Shown here in pieces: positions 11,014-22,438 of a stretch of 64,000 bases of DNA. The stretch comes from Fulvia fulva (Eukaryota > Ascomycota > Dothideomycetes > Mycosphaerellales > Mycosphaerellaceae). Made by a program: the position numbers and the translations under genes. Position 1 is the stretch's first letter. Each line of letters starts with the position of its first letter. The DNA lies in assembly GCF_020509005.1 (NCBI RefSeq), contig NC_063015.1, positions 868,001-932,000 on the forward strand, given 5' to 3'. The notes under the pieces were generated by a model that searched no databases, had not been told where the DNA came from, and saw only the letters and a program-made list of their open reading frames with translations.

Positions 11014-12217
11014 TTATTCTACCTTCGACGGCGCAGCGAAGAGCTTCGCAATAGCTTCTACCGTAGTGTTCCCACCACTGAGCACAATCCCAACATTCCA
11101 TCCTTCAGGTCCTGCTTCCTTCTCCACAAGCTTTCTCAACTCCTCATTGTACAGGACCACAGCCAGTGTCGTAGCAGCACTCGGTTCAATGAAAAGCTTG
11201 GCTCTCTCCATAGCGAGTCGCAAAGCTGCCTTGATCTGTTCTTCTGTCACGCTGTAGATGCCCGAAAGCTTATCCTTGTCGGTGATGATTGTCCACGGTA
11301 TTGTGCCAACAGGTGTTCGCAGGCCGTCAGCAATTGTAAGTGTCTTGACTTTCTCAATACGTTTGCCTTGTTTCAGGCCCAGCTCGGCATCGTTGGCACC
11401 CCCGAAGTTGGGTTCTGCACCGAAGACCTTGATGCCGGTGCCATGTAATGCTGTGCAAATACCACTGAGCATGCCACCTCCACCGATTGGCGCGATAACA
11501 GCATCAAGGCGTGTCTTGCGTGGTATACCCAACGCTGCATTATCCGCGATAAGCTGTTGAGCCTGCTGCTCCAATTCCAACGCCTGTGTGCCCTGGCCAA
11601 TAATGATATCGGGATGGTCGTACGGCGGGACAAGTGTAGCACCAGTCTTCTTGATCACCTCAGCTACAACTGCTTCACGCTCATCGCTTGTGGAACCCGA
11701 GAAGATGACATTGGCACCTTGACTCTTCGTACCTGCGATCTTAGAGGGAGTGGAGATGGTGGGCATGACAATGTGTGCAGGGACGCCGTGGGTCTTTGCG
11801 GCGAGGGCAAGGGCTTGAGCGTGGTTACCTACCTCGTCATGAGCCTTGTGTACTTCCAGGCCATGTAGAACTACCCTTACCACTACTGTGTGTCACTACG
11901 CCCTTCTGCCTTACATTCTCGAGTCCTTCTTCTTCTATGAGTCGTCCTAATGCATGGAATGCTCCTCTTGCCTTGAATGCTCCTATCCTCTGCTGGTTCT
12001 CGCACTTGAAGAACAGACGCAACTGTGGCTTCGCAGTGCCATCACTCGGTATATCATCTGGCTGCCCGTCGTGGCGCTCTGACTGTGCAGTAGATGCGAT
12101 TAGGTTCAGTGTTTCGCAGGTGACGACTGGCGTTCGGTGAATGTATTGTTCGATACGTTTGTGGGCTGTCTGTACCGACTCTCTGGTCAGAGGTGGGCAT
12201 GTGGAAGCGTTAGCCAT
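11014..12217 (-). CDS. Serine racemase / threonine dehydratase-like PLP enzyme (fold type II)
   Basis: Two exons (12217-11881 and 11828-11014) separated by a 52-bp intron give 383 residues. The PLP lysine is expected at Lys82 in GAFKARGA, preceded by FFKCEN, as in eukaryotic serine racemases and biosynthetic threonine dehydratases. The cofactor loop HSSGNHAQALALAA spans the splice junction, and the glycine-rich phosphate loop is IGGGGMLSG. No ACT regulatory domain follows, so it resembles serine racemase or catabolic dehydratase rather than Ilv1. A proline/serine-rich insertion at residues 40-65 is unusual. It would deaminate or racemise L-Ser/L-Thr in the cytosol. It is a neighbour of the borosin block, but membership in that block is only a possibility. 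The reading frame is intact. Confidence 0.88.
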
Positions 12218-13274
12218 GGCGGTTTCGACGGAGAGATCTTGTGGTCAAACAATAGATGACTTGAGGACTATTCGAAGTCGAGATGACATCGGCCAGACTC
12301 GCCTGAACCATTCAGGCTGAAAGATCGTGGGTGACACGTGACCGAGAAAACACCAGGGCATGCTGACGAACAACCTGCTCACCATCTCCATCGACATCAT
12401 CATCAACCACACGAGTTCATCAGTTCCATCGTGACCGCTCAGTCAGCACTCTCCACCACACAACCGGCACTGGCTCTGCTGGATACGCGGTGTCCCTGCT
12501 GCGCCAAGGCTTGACTCAAGACAGGATGGCTGCAAGAGCCAATGGCCCTTGCAAGAATCAACGATGATTAGAAGTCGTCTGAATGCCTCCAGCGACAGTG
12601 ACTGTCCTGTTGCATCTCATACTGTGTTCTCCAACCAGCATCCATCCAGCATCAGCTGCTCTGAGTTGGAGAGAATTTTCGGATCTTGGGGCTGCTCTGG
12701 ACTGCGAGGTGACTTATGCCGGACGTCGAGACGTATCTTGACTTCGTCAAACCACTCATAGAATGACGTAGGTAATGGGCAATCGTCCGCGCAGGCCATG
12801 TTTATGGGTTAGAGCCGCTGAGATGTGTCTCCTGGACATCACTATCCAGGTCTCCAACCCGACGATATTGGCAGAGCTGAGTCGTATGCTACCACAGTCG
12901 CCAGTACCTTAGATCTCACAGAATAGACTGCAATGACCACCTGGGAAGCTCGGGTATCAATGGATACCGCACACTGTCTGGCTGACTGAACCTTGCTGGT
13001 AGCACTCACGCACTTCTACAGTTCAGTTGCTGCATACGCTCATACGACGCTTCCATAGATCGAGAATCTATTCCAGAACGTGCATGAGACGGTACGAATC
13101 TCGCTACAGACTTCGGCCATGTATGTCAGGTCCGAGCTGGAAGAGGCTCGGGTGCTCTGTATGATGGAACATAACTCTTTGTTTCGAACAAGGCTCCGCT
13201 TGCTTCAAATACGGCTGGCCTTGCACCGATATCAACCTCATACTATTGCACACAGTGTCGAACCTTGATCTTAC
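12218..13274. other. Intergenic; no gene seen
   Basis: About 1 kb between the divergent PLP-enzyme and NLR genes, so it should hold both promoters. ORFs here are short and without resemblance. No repeat or RNA gene was recognised. Confidence 0.4.
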
Positions 13275-15755
13275 ATGACGGAACATCAGACTGCGCACAG
13301 TCACGGCTATAGTGAGGTCAATATTTCAGACTCTGCAACAGCTCATCTAGGCAATGTCTACAACACAACAGCCGAAGATCTGATTGGTGAATGATTTGAG
13401 TGTATCGCGAAGTATCCTTCACCTAACGCATCTTTGCAGAGAAGATCCTCAAGCAACTCTCCTTTCCAGGTATGCACAACTGGCAATCTCGAAACATCGA
13501 TGCACACGAGGGCACATTTGGGTGGATCATGGAAGACTCTCAGACATTGCTCAACGACCTGCCAGCTGACCAGTCGGCTGAAGTTGGTGCAGATTCAGAC
13601 GTAAAAGTTGCCCGCCAAAAGGCTGAGCAAGCACGCAAGCTACAAAACTGGTTGCGAAGCCCTTCAGATCGTAGTGTCTTCTGGATCCACGGAAAGGCCG
13701 GCTCGGGAAAGTTGACGCTGATGAAGACGATCTCGGACCATGCACGTACGAAGAAGCTGGCTGCTCTAAGCGCTGGAAGTGGAACGGAGGTCATCACACT
13801 GGCCTTCTTTGCGTTCCGTGCTGGATCGGAGCTTGAGTCCAAATTAGTAGGAATGTGGCGAGGCTTGCTTTATCAACTAACGAAGCAATGCCGAAACTTG
13901 TTGGCGGATAGCTCTCCTCTGAAGGACTGGGCCGAAGGAGAAGTTCCCGTCGCCCCATCTGGTCGTCTATTGACAGCTTTGAAGACTATGTTGACGGAAG
14001 TTAGCAAGCATCGTACCCTGGTGATCCTCCTCGATGGTCTGGACGAAGTCACAGAGGGCGAACACTCGGACCTGGTCACATACATACAGCAGTTGACCAT
14101 ATCTGCCAAAATATGTGTTGCAAGCCGAAAGGACAAGATTTTCAGCAATACTTTCGGTGGCTTGAACCACGACTTAGCACTTCACAACCTTACGGCAATG
14201 GACATGTCGATTGTCATCCGCAGCAGGCTGGAAGCAGCACAGGCGGAAGGCTTCCCAATGTATGATGCGGACCTACGCTCACTAGCCCAAAAGACACTGT
14301 CTCGGGCTGAAGGTGTGTTCCTCTGGGTGAACCTCGTGACCAAATCGTTAGCTCGCGGCCTTACCAACGGCGACGACACACCCTTCTTGGAAGACAGGTT
14401 ACGTACTAAGCCAAAAGAAATTGACGCGCTCTTGGAACAGATGCTCTATGGCATTGACGAGGTCTACCGCCGACCGGCTGCATGGATCCTGCTTTGGACG
14501 AGCGATCGCCAACGCTACCTCACACTTGACAGTCCTCAGATTACGGCATACACGGAGGCGGCGCTGGCTTCGAGTCCACATCCTGAGTGCTCGGACCTTG
14601 CAGAGGTGAGTGCGTTTGTGCGAAACCCTTACTATGCGATTGACTCCCTCTTGGACGATACTCCCGATGGCGTAGGAAGCTTCAGTGTGGAACAGGAAAC
14701 CTTGAAGCTGAGGGCGTGGACCAACGATCTTGTCGAATATTCTTCCTTAGGGTCTGTGTCGGGGCGCGAAAAGCGGCGGACTATACTGTTGCATCGAACA
14801 GTGTTGGACTTTGTTGATCAACATCGAGAAGAACTTGTCGAGTGGCTAGGGACAACGTTTCAACACGCCCTATACGAAGTCAACCGTCATCTTCGAGTCA
14901 TGCCAGAAGTGTCGATGTGGCGGAGCCTCGAATCATTCAGTGACGAATTGCGCCGTTTTGCGCAGATCATGGATCGCGACGACGACACGCTTCAAGACTG
15001 GCTTACTGGGCCGTACAGCTTTGCACGCATACTCATGAAGTTAGATGACATGGCAAACGCCATCAGCGATGGTCCTGCCAATAGTCACTGGACCAGCTTC
15101 ATCCTCGATTTTGACGCCTATGATCACGACCTCCTTCCTGCATCTAAAGTGTCAAACGTGGCCGTCGTGACTCCGGACGAGTCTGATCCCGATAAGGGGC
15201 TGACTGAAGATCTCCGTCGATATGATATTGAGGGCAATGGTTTACCTGCATTCCTGACGAATCGCAGCCTGCACAACATGTTCTGGACAATGGTCAAGTC
15301 TTGCACCTCAGAAGAAGTGGCTAGATCGAAACAGTTCTGGCTTGAGTGCGCGACCGTCTCGGTATTTCAGCTTAGTATCAATAATGAAGGTTGGCTGTGG
15401 CACGAGACAGAGACCGTGTTGAGAATAGTCGATGAGCTCGGCGCCGACCTCAATCAGCCCATACTGCGTATCTACGGCGGAAGCTTATCAGCGTGGCAAC
15501 GACTGGTGAGTCAGCGGAGGTGCCGTTGGGTGGCACGGCTATACAGACTGTGACGATGAGGAAAGGACTCCGCGAAAGATTACCGAACTACTCCAAGCAC
15601 TTCTAGATCGGGGCGCCGACTCAAGGGTGGATCTCTCGGATATCTGGCAAGAGGGTAGACAGCCATATCGATGGGTGGAAGGCTGTACCGTGGATGTGAG
15701 GGTTCTTGTGGACTCTATACGCGCGGGAAAGATGGATGATTATTGGGAGGGTTGA
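13275..15755 (+). CDS. NACHT-domain NLR-like protein with altered Walker A
   Basis: Three exons (13275-13386, 13440-15505, 15561-15755) sum to 2373 nt, 790 residues. The N-terminal link is the fungal NLR signature, HLGNVYN followed by ILKQLSFPGMHNWQSRN and TFGWIM. The NACHT ATPase has Walker A as GKAGSGKLT (residues 122-130) and Walker B as LVILLDGLDEV (about 231-241). The Walker A Lys128 is present, but the next residue, normally Ser or Thr, is Leu129 (TTG at 13712-13714), followed by Thr. The C-terminal part is helical, with an ankyrin-like piece ITELLQALLDRGAD after the last intron and little repeat array. Such proteins act in heterokaryon incompatibility and innate-type responses. ATP binding may be weakened here. 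The final intron acceptor is a choice among close AGs. Confidence 0.85.
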
Positions 15756-16617
15756 GGAAACTTGGCTGACGGTGAGCGCTAGCACTCCTGTGGTCTGCTC
15801 GCGTCACTTGCACTCAAGAGCTCGATCGCCTTCAATGGTCCACAATCCGAGTCGTAACGTCCCTCCTGTTGAGAATTCTGCAAGAAGCGCGCGAGGTGCA
15901 GAAGACCCCGTGGTCAGGTGTATGTAGGTACGCAAGGAGTCACACTTCCCACCAAGATTCCGAGTGGAAGAGCAGTATGAACTATGAAGGTCCAGATTCT
16001 TCTTGCAACATTCCAATACCCTCCACCTCCCCGAAGAGAAGTGAAAGGCGACGCTGCGAGCCCACAGCGATCTCCTTCACACAAGACGTGGTCGGGAGGG
16101 CTGCTCTTCTGATGAAGACCTTGTGGTGATTGCCGTGAGGCACAAGTAGCTGGATTGTCTGGTTGCTGGAGTTTTCATTGTGAGCAGAGATGGAAAGAGG
16201 CTGCGCTGTGGAGTGTTTTGAAGGGTGTATGGCTGAGCGCGGCTCTACCGTAGCAGTGCTCGGGTGGGGTCGATGTTGCATGTGATGTGTATGCGAGCTT
16301 CTTCCAGGGTGGGAGGCTGGTCCCGTAGGCACTGTCCACCTGGTGTGATGGAGTTGCTGGACCACTTAGAGGCTGACGTTACCGCGTACATCCAGTGGCT
16401 CATCGCGCATCGCTTGTCGCCACTTCTTGACGGCAGTATCACATGCGAATGGTGAAGTGAGAAAAGATGAAGTCGCGGGCGAAGTTTTCCTCGCGAAATG
16501 AGCACGTGCCATGTCGGCAGAACTTGCCGACCACCGACCGCGATCTGAGCGTCACACCTCCCACATTGGACTGCCCTAAACTCGAACACCACAACAAACC
16601 ACTACGATACCTCCAAG
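15756..16617. other. Intergenic; no gene seen
   Basis: Only short overlapping ORFs without family resemblance. No further NLR repeat exons could be joined to the gene on the left. Confidence 0.4.
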
Positions 16618-17169
16618 ATGTCAGACATCAAAGACGAGATGGAGGTGGATGCGCCGGCATCACCCGAACAGAAGAGCGACAACAAAAACGGCGGCTCAAA
16701 CGACACCAAGACACAAGAGAACGCCGTCGCGGTCCGCAGTATCGAAGGCTGGATCGTCATAGTCACCAACGTACACGAGGAGGCCAGCGAGGAGGACCTG
16801 CAAGATCTATTTGGCGAATACGGCGAGATCAAGAACATCCACATCAACCTCGACCGGCGCACGGGTTATGTCAAGGTAAGGAATAGGCAGCATGGTTACA
16901 ACACGTGATGGGCAGGAACAGCAGTACTGACGTGATTGCCTCAGGGATACGTGTTGATCGAGTACCCGACCCGCGAAGAGGCGCTGGCAGCCATCGAAGG
17001 CGCGAACGGACAAGAATTGCTGGAGCAGACCATCAACGTCGATTTTGCGTTCGTGCGACCCCCGCCAACCAAGACTCAGGCAGGACCAAAGGGCGGTCGC
17101 AAGGGCGGCAGACAGCGCAGTCGTAGCCCAGGTGAGAGACGTGGCCGCGAGGATGAAGATGAAGACTAA
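16618..17169 (+). CDS. Y14: Exon junction complex RNA-binding protein Y14 (RBM8A/Tsunagi)
   Basis: Two exons (16618-16875, 16945-17169) with a 69-bp intron encode 160 residues, typical for Y14. An acidic N-terminal tail ([13 protein letters not shown]) precedes an RRM with [20 protein letters not shown] (RNP2 region) and [13 protein letters not shown] (RNP1 region), the latter formed across the splice junction (TGYVK/GYVLIEY). The C terminus is the usual Arg/Ser/Gly-rich tail ending in acidic residues. Y14 pairs with Mago in the exon junction complex deposited on spliced mRNA in the nucleus. The ATG follows a CCAAG context. Identification is firm. Confidence 0.95.
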
Positions 17170-17647
17170 GGGCAGGACACACACGCACGGGGCCAGGAAG
17201 AATCCCGGATGGTCCCATGACACGATCACGAAAATGCTGGGCATGAAAGCTCCGGCAAATAAGGTTAGCAGCCGACTTTCATGTCGGCAATGTAGCTTTG
17301 ACATGGAAAGGTAAGCGGTTTGAACTGGATGCCAGATAATCATTGCTGACCAGCTTTAGAACTTCGCACGATGCCACGCACTATCAATTTGGGTTATGTA
17401 ATTCGCAGCTGACAGTGTTAGCGCTGTCCAGCGGCGTTCTTAAATTTGGTGCGACCGCGAAATTTCTCAGCCTCTGGATTGAGAAGAGACCACCAGTCGT
17501 GCTGCACAAGACCTCATCGTGTGCGGTCTGGCACGACAAGACCTGCATATTGGACCGCCTGAGCCCCCTGCCGGGACGACAGTCAATACCTTCGATTCAA
17601 CCGACTTGCTGGACTTCCCGGGTGCTTCGTGTACGCCAACCTTGGAA

Positions 17648-19021
17648 ATGGCGAAAAGGGGCAGGCTCCGTGCTTATTCCACCATGGAGGATAAGCCGCT
17701 ATCACCAACTGCAGTGAGCAATGGACTCTTTACCACGCCCGGTGGTTGCATATATCGAGAGCTGGTAGGCATGAATAGGTTCCCCCCCTTTGCCACCACG
17801 GAGGACGAGCTGGTATCACGACTTCAAACCGCCGACGGGTTCTTCGAGCCCACTTTCGAGGCTTGCACCGCGAGAGAATTGCGAAGATACTCGTACCACC
17901 TGGGTACTGCAGCACGGGTCTGCGGACACCGCCACATGGAGATCGATTCCTCGGAGGCCACAGATTTCTGCAAGACATTTCGTACACACACGGGAGACTT
18001 CCCAAGTCCCATCCACGCGATGCCTGCTGAACTCTTGATTGAAGTATTCTCGCACCTGCCAATCCGGAGTCTGAAGCGTGCAGAGCGGGTCTGCAAGCGC
18101 TTTCGCAAAATCATCACCACTCCTGAAAATGTTGACACCTTCCTCACTACCAGACAGCATACAGCCCGGGCACGCCTTCACACACAGGTCGTTCGGTTCA
18201 CACTGCGCGGTTTTGTGAACCAGAAAGATGGCGACTTCCTGGATGCGCTCAGCAGGTTTATCAATCGAGGGGGTTTGATAACCGACGCAGGTCGCCATCG
18301 CTACATGGCGGCAGCTATGGTCGACCTATTCATGCTCAATTTGACACATGTACCACTGCATGTCAATCGGCCGACAAGCCAGCGCCAGCTTGCATACTCT
18401 ATGAACAACCTTCTCCACTGCCTGATACAGGTGCATGTCACAAAACATATGCCTCCCACGCCAGGATTGTCATGTGTGATATGTCAAAGATTAAATATCG
18501 ATAGCTTTATGCAGCACACGTATACTGAAGATCTGGAACCTTACGGTTTCACAAAGGACAGGATCGAGAACTGGTACAAAAGGCTCTGGAATCCCACAAT
18601 TCCTTGTAACGATTACTGGGCTGATGGCGTTACCTCCGCGGGAGTCCCACTCCTTGACACTGTTACAGCCGTCAATGAACCTCCGGAACATCTTATCACA
18701 CATCTAATGTGGCACGAGGCTACGCCTGGCTCAGTGATCCAATGGAGCAGGTCAACCCTCCCGGTACGTCGAGGCCTCTGCTCAATGACCCAGCTCGCAG
18801 CGATCCTGGATGTGCCTTCTCTGCCAGAGAAGACCAACCTCCTCAGCATTCCGGGCTTGCCAAACGTGCCTTCAAGCAACGCCGCTGTGCCGGCGTACTT
18901 TTTTGCGTACATTGTGAAGAGCATGTGGGCGAGTGGGCTGGTGGAGATGGTCTTAAGCGGTGATTTGCCAATGGACAAGTTTGTGAAGACTGCGATTTTG
19001 GAGGAGCTGGATATTTACTGA
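17648..19021 (+). CDS. F-box protein
   Basis: An intronless ORF of 457 residues when started at the ATG at 17648; an ATG at 17684 is also possible. The F-box lies at about residues 122-160, HAMPAELLIEVFSHLPIRSL then KRAERVCKRFRKII, the consensus hydrophobic pattern for Skp1 binding. The rest shows no known repeat; a CVICQRL pair of cysteines near the middle is too little for a zinc finger. It would be a substrate receptor of an SCF ubiquitin ligase, with unknown target. The frame is intact and runs in the same direction as Y14 upstream and the acidic protein downstream. Confidence 0.8.
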   Translation: MAKRGRLRAYSTMEDKPLSPTAVSNGLFTTPGGCIYRELVGMNRFPPFATTEDELVSRLQTADGFFEPTFEACTARELRRYSYHLGTAARVCGHRHMEIDSSEATDFCKTFRTHTGDFPSPIHAMPAELLIEVFSHLPIRSLKRAERVCKRFRKIITTPENVDTFLTTRQHTARARLHTQVVRFTLRGFVNQKDGDFLDALSRFINRGGLITDAGRHRYMAAAMVDLFMLNLTHVPLHVNRPTSQRQLAYSMNNLLHCLIQVHVTKHMPPTPGLSCVICQRLNIDSFMQHTYTEDLEPYGFTKDRIENWYKRLWNPTIPCNDYWADGVTSAGVPLLDTVTAVNEPPEHLITHLMWHEATPGSVIQWSRSTLPVRRGLCSMTQLAAILDVPSLPEKTNLLSIPGLPNVPSSNAAVPAYFFAYIVKSMWASGLVEMVLSGDLPMDKFVKTAILEELDIY

Positions 19022-19165
19022 TGGATTGTGGCGTCCGCGTGACGAAGGAGGGAATTGCAGTGTTCACGCAGGTTTTTGCAAGCGATGGTATCTCTCGACA
19101 TGGCTTTTTCTCGATGTGCATATTCTTCAACGCAATAACACAGTTCGAAGGTCGATACTCGAACC

Positions 19166-20794
19166 ATGTCCCAACGACAAGCAGGAGACTCGACGGACGA
19201 CAGCTACGATCTGCGGCGTAGGAGACGTGAACAGGCTCAGGAGCTCGCAGTGCAGGCTGTAGGCTCACAATCTGACGAGAACACCTCCAGGGCAGACTCG
19301 GAAGGAGAGGACATAGATCCTCGCGATGCTCGCGAGCTCCAGCGCAGACGACGTGAACAAGCTCGAGTTCATGCCAGAGCTCTCGCGCGAGAACAAGCTT
19401 GGGAGGATGTGTATATGGCTGATGCTGATGGCGAGGATGAAGATTATGAGCAGGGCTCACAATCGGGCAGTGACGACGACACATCCGATGCTATTCAGGA
19501 GATCATTAATATGGGCCGCCTCTTGTCAGAACGACTTCCCTCGAACGAAACCAATGCGCTGCTCGAGAACGTGGTCAGGCCACTGGAGGAACTCACGAGC
19601 GGACTTGATACGTCGCGACGTCGAGAGCTGAATCAACACCTTGGCGAGCGTCTCCATCGCGATCTTGAGCCAAGCGCTACCGATATTACAGCCAGGAGCT
19701 CGGGCAGTAACGCTTCCGACGAGAGCGACGGTAGCTCGGCGCACGAACCGTACACCACGGCATTCGATCCGCCGACTGCTGCTCCTGCTACACGGCGTGA
19801 TAGCAGTGATTCGGAGCAGAGCACTGCAGCAAGCGCAGGTAGATATGATCCGGATAGCGATTCTGATACGGGTACGTTTGATCGCGAGTTGTATGGTCTG
19901 ACGAGGGTGAGTCTGAATCACGAAGGAGCGCAGTGGGTGCTTGAGCAGTATCCGCACTACGGGAGATGGGTTGAGGGGCCACGCAATGCCCCAACCGGGC
20001 CCTTTGGCCGCACTACCAACCCTCGAGGCAACGATAATGCCTCACGCGATGGGTCCGCCTCAGACAACGACAATGCCGCACACGGTGTGGCCGCCTCAGA
20101 CAACGACAATACCTCACGCGCTGGGACCTCATCACCAACTACTGTCCCATCTCTCCCCGGCGCCTCCCCGCTAGAAGCGCTCCCTCGTCTGGGTGGAGAG
20201 TTAGCTCAAGCCATCCGCATGGCAGACCACACTCGCCAAAACCCTAACACAACCTTTTCTAGCCAATCAAGTCTTTCGATCATGATCCCCGATATGCCCG
20301 ACACAGCACGAAGCGCCGTAGGTGCTTTCATCGACCAGTTCAACAGCCCCCGCAACCGAAACGTCACCCGCTTTCGCTTCAACAACTTCGAGGTCATGGA
20401 AAGGGACATCGCTACCGCAGGCATCGATATCTTCGACATCTTGGTGGTGGTGCAATGCATGAGGCGAGCCAGAGTTGAAGACGCTCGCCGCACCGATCCG
20501 GAAATTCGAGCGTTCGAGGCGGAGATGTCGTTTCCACTGCGGCCAGCCGTGCAAAGGGAGATCATTGCTTTGGACCGCCTGGTGCTACTCCAACGCGCAA
20601 CAATGGACAGACCGCTGAGGATTCCGGAGGACATGCCCAGGGTTCCAGTGAATTGGATTTGGTATAATGGGGAGCCGCGTGGTGCTGTGGATGGTATTGG
20701 GGTGATGAGGGAGGATGATGCGGAGGTGGATGCGTTGTTGGCGCAGTTGGTGGAGGAGGGGAGGGCGGAGAGGGCGGAGAGTTGTCATGGGTAG
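19166..20794 (+). CDS. Acidic, Ser/Asp-rich low-complexity protein, unidentified
   Basis: An intronless ORF of 542 residues starting at ATG 19166. The first 80 residues repeat a basic motif (LRRRRREQAQELA, then LQRRRREQARVHA) between acidic blocks. Residues 170-240 are rich in Ser, Asp and Thr. About residues 288-320 contain three DNDN-centred repeats. From about residue 335 a more ordered region begins (LEALPRLGGELAQAIRMAD...) and ends in acidic, glutamate-rich sequence. No family is recognised. The composition suggests a largely disordered nuclear or chromatin-associated protein, but that is inference. Confidence 0.7.
   Translation: MSQRQAGDSTDDSYDLRRRRREQAQELAVQAVGSQSDENTSRADSEGEDIDPRDARELQRRRREQARVHARALAREQAWEDVYMADADGEDEDYEQGSQSGSDDDTSDAIQEIINMGRLLSERLPSNETNALLENVVRPLEELTSGLDTSRRRELNQHLGERLHRDLEPSATDITARSSGSNASDESDGSSAHEPYTTAFDPPTAAPATRRDSSDSEQSTAASAGRYDPDSDSDTGTFDRELYGLTRVSLNHEGAQWVLEQYPHYGRWVEGPRNAPTGPFGRTTNPRGNDNASRDGSASDNDNAAHGVAASDNDNTSRAGTSSPTTVPSLPGASPLEALPRLGGELAQAIRMADHTRQNPNTTFSSQSSLSIMIPDMPDTARSAVGAFIDQFNSPRNRNVTRFRFNNFEVMERDIATAGIDIFDILVVVQCMRRARVEDARRTDPEIRAFEAEMSFPLRPAVQREIIALDRLVLLQRATMDRPLRIPEDMPRVPVNWIWYNGEPRGAVDGIGVMREDDAEVDALLAQLVEEGRAERAESCHG
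20031..20115. repeat. Coding minisatellite (DNDN repeats)
   Basis: Imperfect tandem units of about 39 bp, each carrying GCCTCAGACAACGACAAT-like sequence, encode (S/A)ASDNDN plus a variable tail inside the acidic ORF. Length variation in multiples of three would keep the frame. Confidence 0.7.
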
Positions 20795-21356
20795 TTTAGT
20801 TGGGCTTTTGCGCAGATCTGGCATGGGATTTGGCTTACACACGTTTTTCCGACAGGTTGTTTGGGCTGTGAATGATGGGCAGTCTCGAGTTGAAGATGGA
20901 AAGCTGAGGGAGCTGGCGGAGCATACGATGCAGCACGAACGAACTTCTGGTGGAGTGAGCAGTCATGGAAAGTCGTGTATTTCTGTCCTTTCCACTCGTC
21001 AAGTGCTGTATTGCGAAGGGGTTCCCGCATGCTCCTCTCCCGGCCATTCGACCTATCACAAATCCTGAGTGGGGTGAGGTATCATCAGTCGTCGTATATG
21101 TGTCTTTTCGTCGTCATTGTCAAGTATAGCTCAGGCATACGCCTTTCACATGCTCGTCCTCCTTCAAAATGTCTGTGCTTCGGCATTCTCGGCTCTCTTT
21201 GCCGAAGCTCTGGAACTTTCGCGCTGCTCGTCACGAGATGGTCCGCCACGCAGCTCAGTCAGCAGAATCGTGACGTACGGCTCTCTCCACAACATCCGTC
21301 TGTCTACCACAACACCACCTGCTCTGCATCGCACACGACTGCAGACATCCTCAGCA
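20795..21356. other. Intergenic / 5' region of the Bax-inhibitor gene
   Basis: No credible ORF. The frame of the next gene is open upstream to about 21117, but the first ATG giving a mitochondrial presequence is at 21357. Confidence 0.4.
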
Positions 21357-22438
21357 ATGGCGTTCCTCATGCGCCGACCCTTCGCCGTCACCTCGACCCT
21401 CGCCCGCGAACTCCAGCAATCCGCACCCCGAACCGTCTTCCGATCCTTCCAGACTTCCACCCAGCAACCCATCAAGCAGAACGCCTTCAAGCAGATCGCG
21501 CCCATCACGAAGCAGCAGAGTGTCTTCCGTAATGCGTTCCAGCAGAGCAGGAGGGGGTATCAGACACAAACACCGCAAACCCCACTGGCACAGGGTAACT
21601 TGACGCAGAGGCTGGTGTATGGAGGTGCCATCTTTGGTGGTACGCTGCTGGCTGTTCACTTGATCTTTAACCGTGAGACACGAGAGGATGGAGGTATGCC
21701 GCCGTATGAGAGGAGTTATTTGAATGAGACGTTTTTGCATACTGGGCTCGGTAAGGACATACACATATCGAAGCGGATAAGAGGACAACACTGACAATAT
21801 CTCCAGGCATCGGCATCATCGGCATCGCAGCTCGCGCCCTGCACACGAACGGCTGGTCCTACCGCCTCATGTCCGCCAACCCATGGCTCGTCCTCGGCAT
21901 CGGTCTCGTCGGCTCTATCGGCACCATGATGGGCTGCCACGCTACACCACCGGAGAACTACGTGCTGAAATACGGACTCTGGGCTGGCTTCAACGTCACG
22001 CAGGCTGCCCTGCTCTCGCCACTTCTGTTCTTCTCCCCGGCCATCCTCGCGCGCGCAGCTCTCTACACCGTCGGTCTGATGGGCTCCATCGCTTTCGTTG
22101 GTGCGACTGCAAAGACTGACAAGTACCTCTACATCGGTGGCCCACTCCTTGCTGGCGTCGCTATCGTGGCGCTTTCCGGTCTGGCTCCGTTGGTTCTTCC
22201 TGCGACTGCTGCACGGACGCTGATGTGGACGGAGAACATCTGGCTGTACGGAGGTCTGGCCGTCTTTGGAGGCTTTACTCTCTACGATACGCAGAAGATT
22301 CTGGCACACGCGCGGATGGCTGAAAGGGGACAGTTCAAGCGCGATGCTGTCAACGAGAGCATTGCGCTCGAGCTGGACTTCATCAATATCTTTGTGAGGA
22401 TGGTGCAGATTATGGGCATGTCGCAGAGGAGGAAGTAA
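21357..22438 (+). CDS. Mitochondrial Bax-inhibitor-1 family protein (GHITM/MICS1-like)
   Basis: Two exons (21357-21750, 21807-22438) with a 56-bp intron give 341 residues. The N-terminal 80 residues are rich in Arg, Ser, Thr and Gln and lack acidic residues (MAFLMRRPFAVTSTLAREL), as a matrix-targeting presequence should be. After a membrane segment near GGAIFGGTLLAVHLIF come about seven helices of the Bax-inhibitor fold, including ALLSPLLFFSPAIL, AALYTVGLMGSIAFVGATA, and the family end FTLYDTQKILAHAR with IALELDFINIFVRMVQIM. Relatives sit in the inner mitochondrial membrane and affect cristae shape and calcium/proton exchange. The splice junction (HTGLG/IGIIG) keeps the frame. Confidence 0.9.

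Noticed and set aside
17519..17647. N-terminal extension of the F-box protein by 43 codons
   Set aside because: The longer frame opens with GTG; the first ATG is at 17648.
21117..21356. 80-codon N-terminal extension of the Bax-inhibitor protein
   Set aside because: The ATG at 21357 gives a typical mitochondrial presequence; the upstream frame reads as leader sequence.
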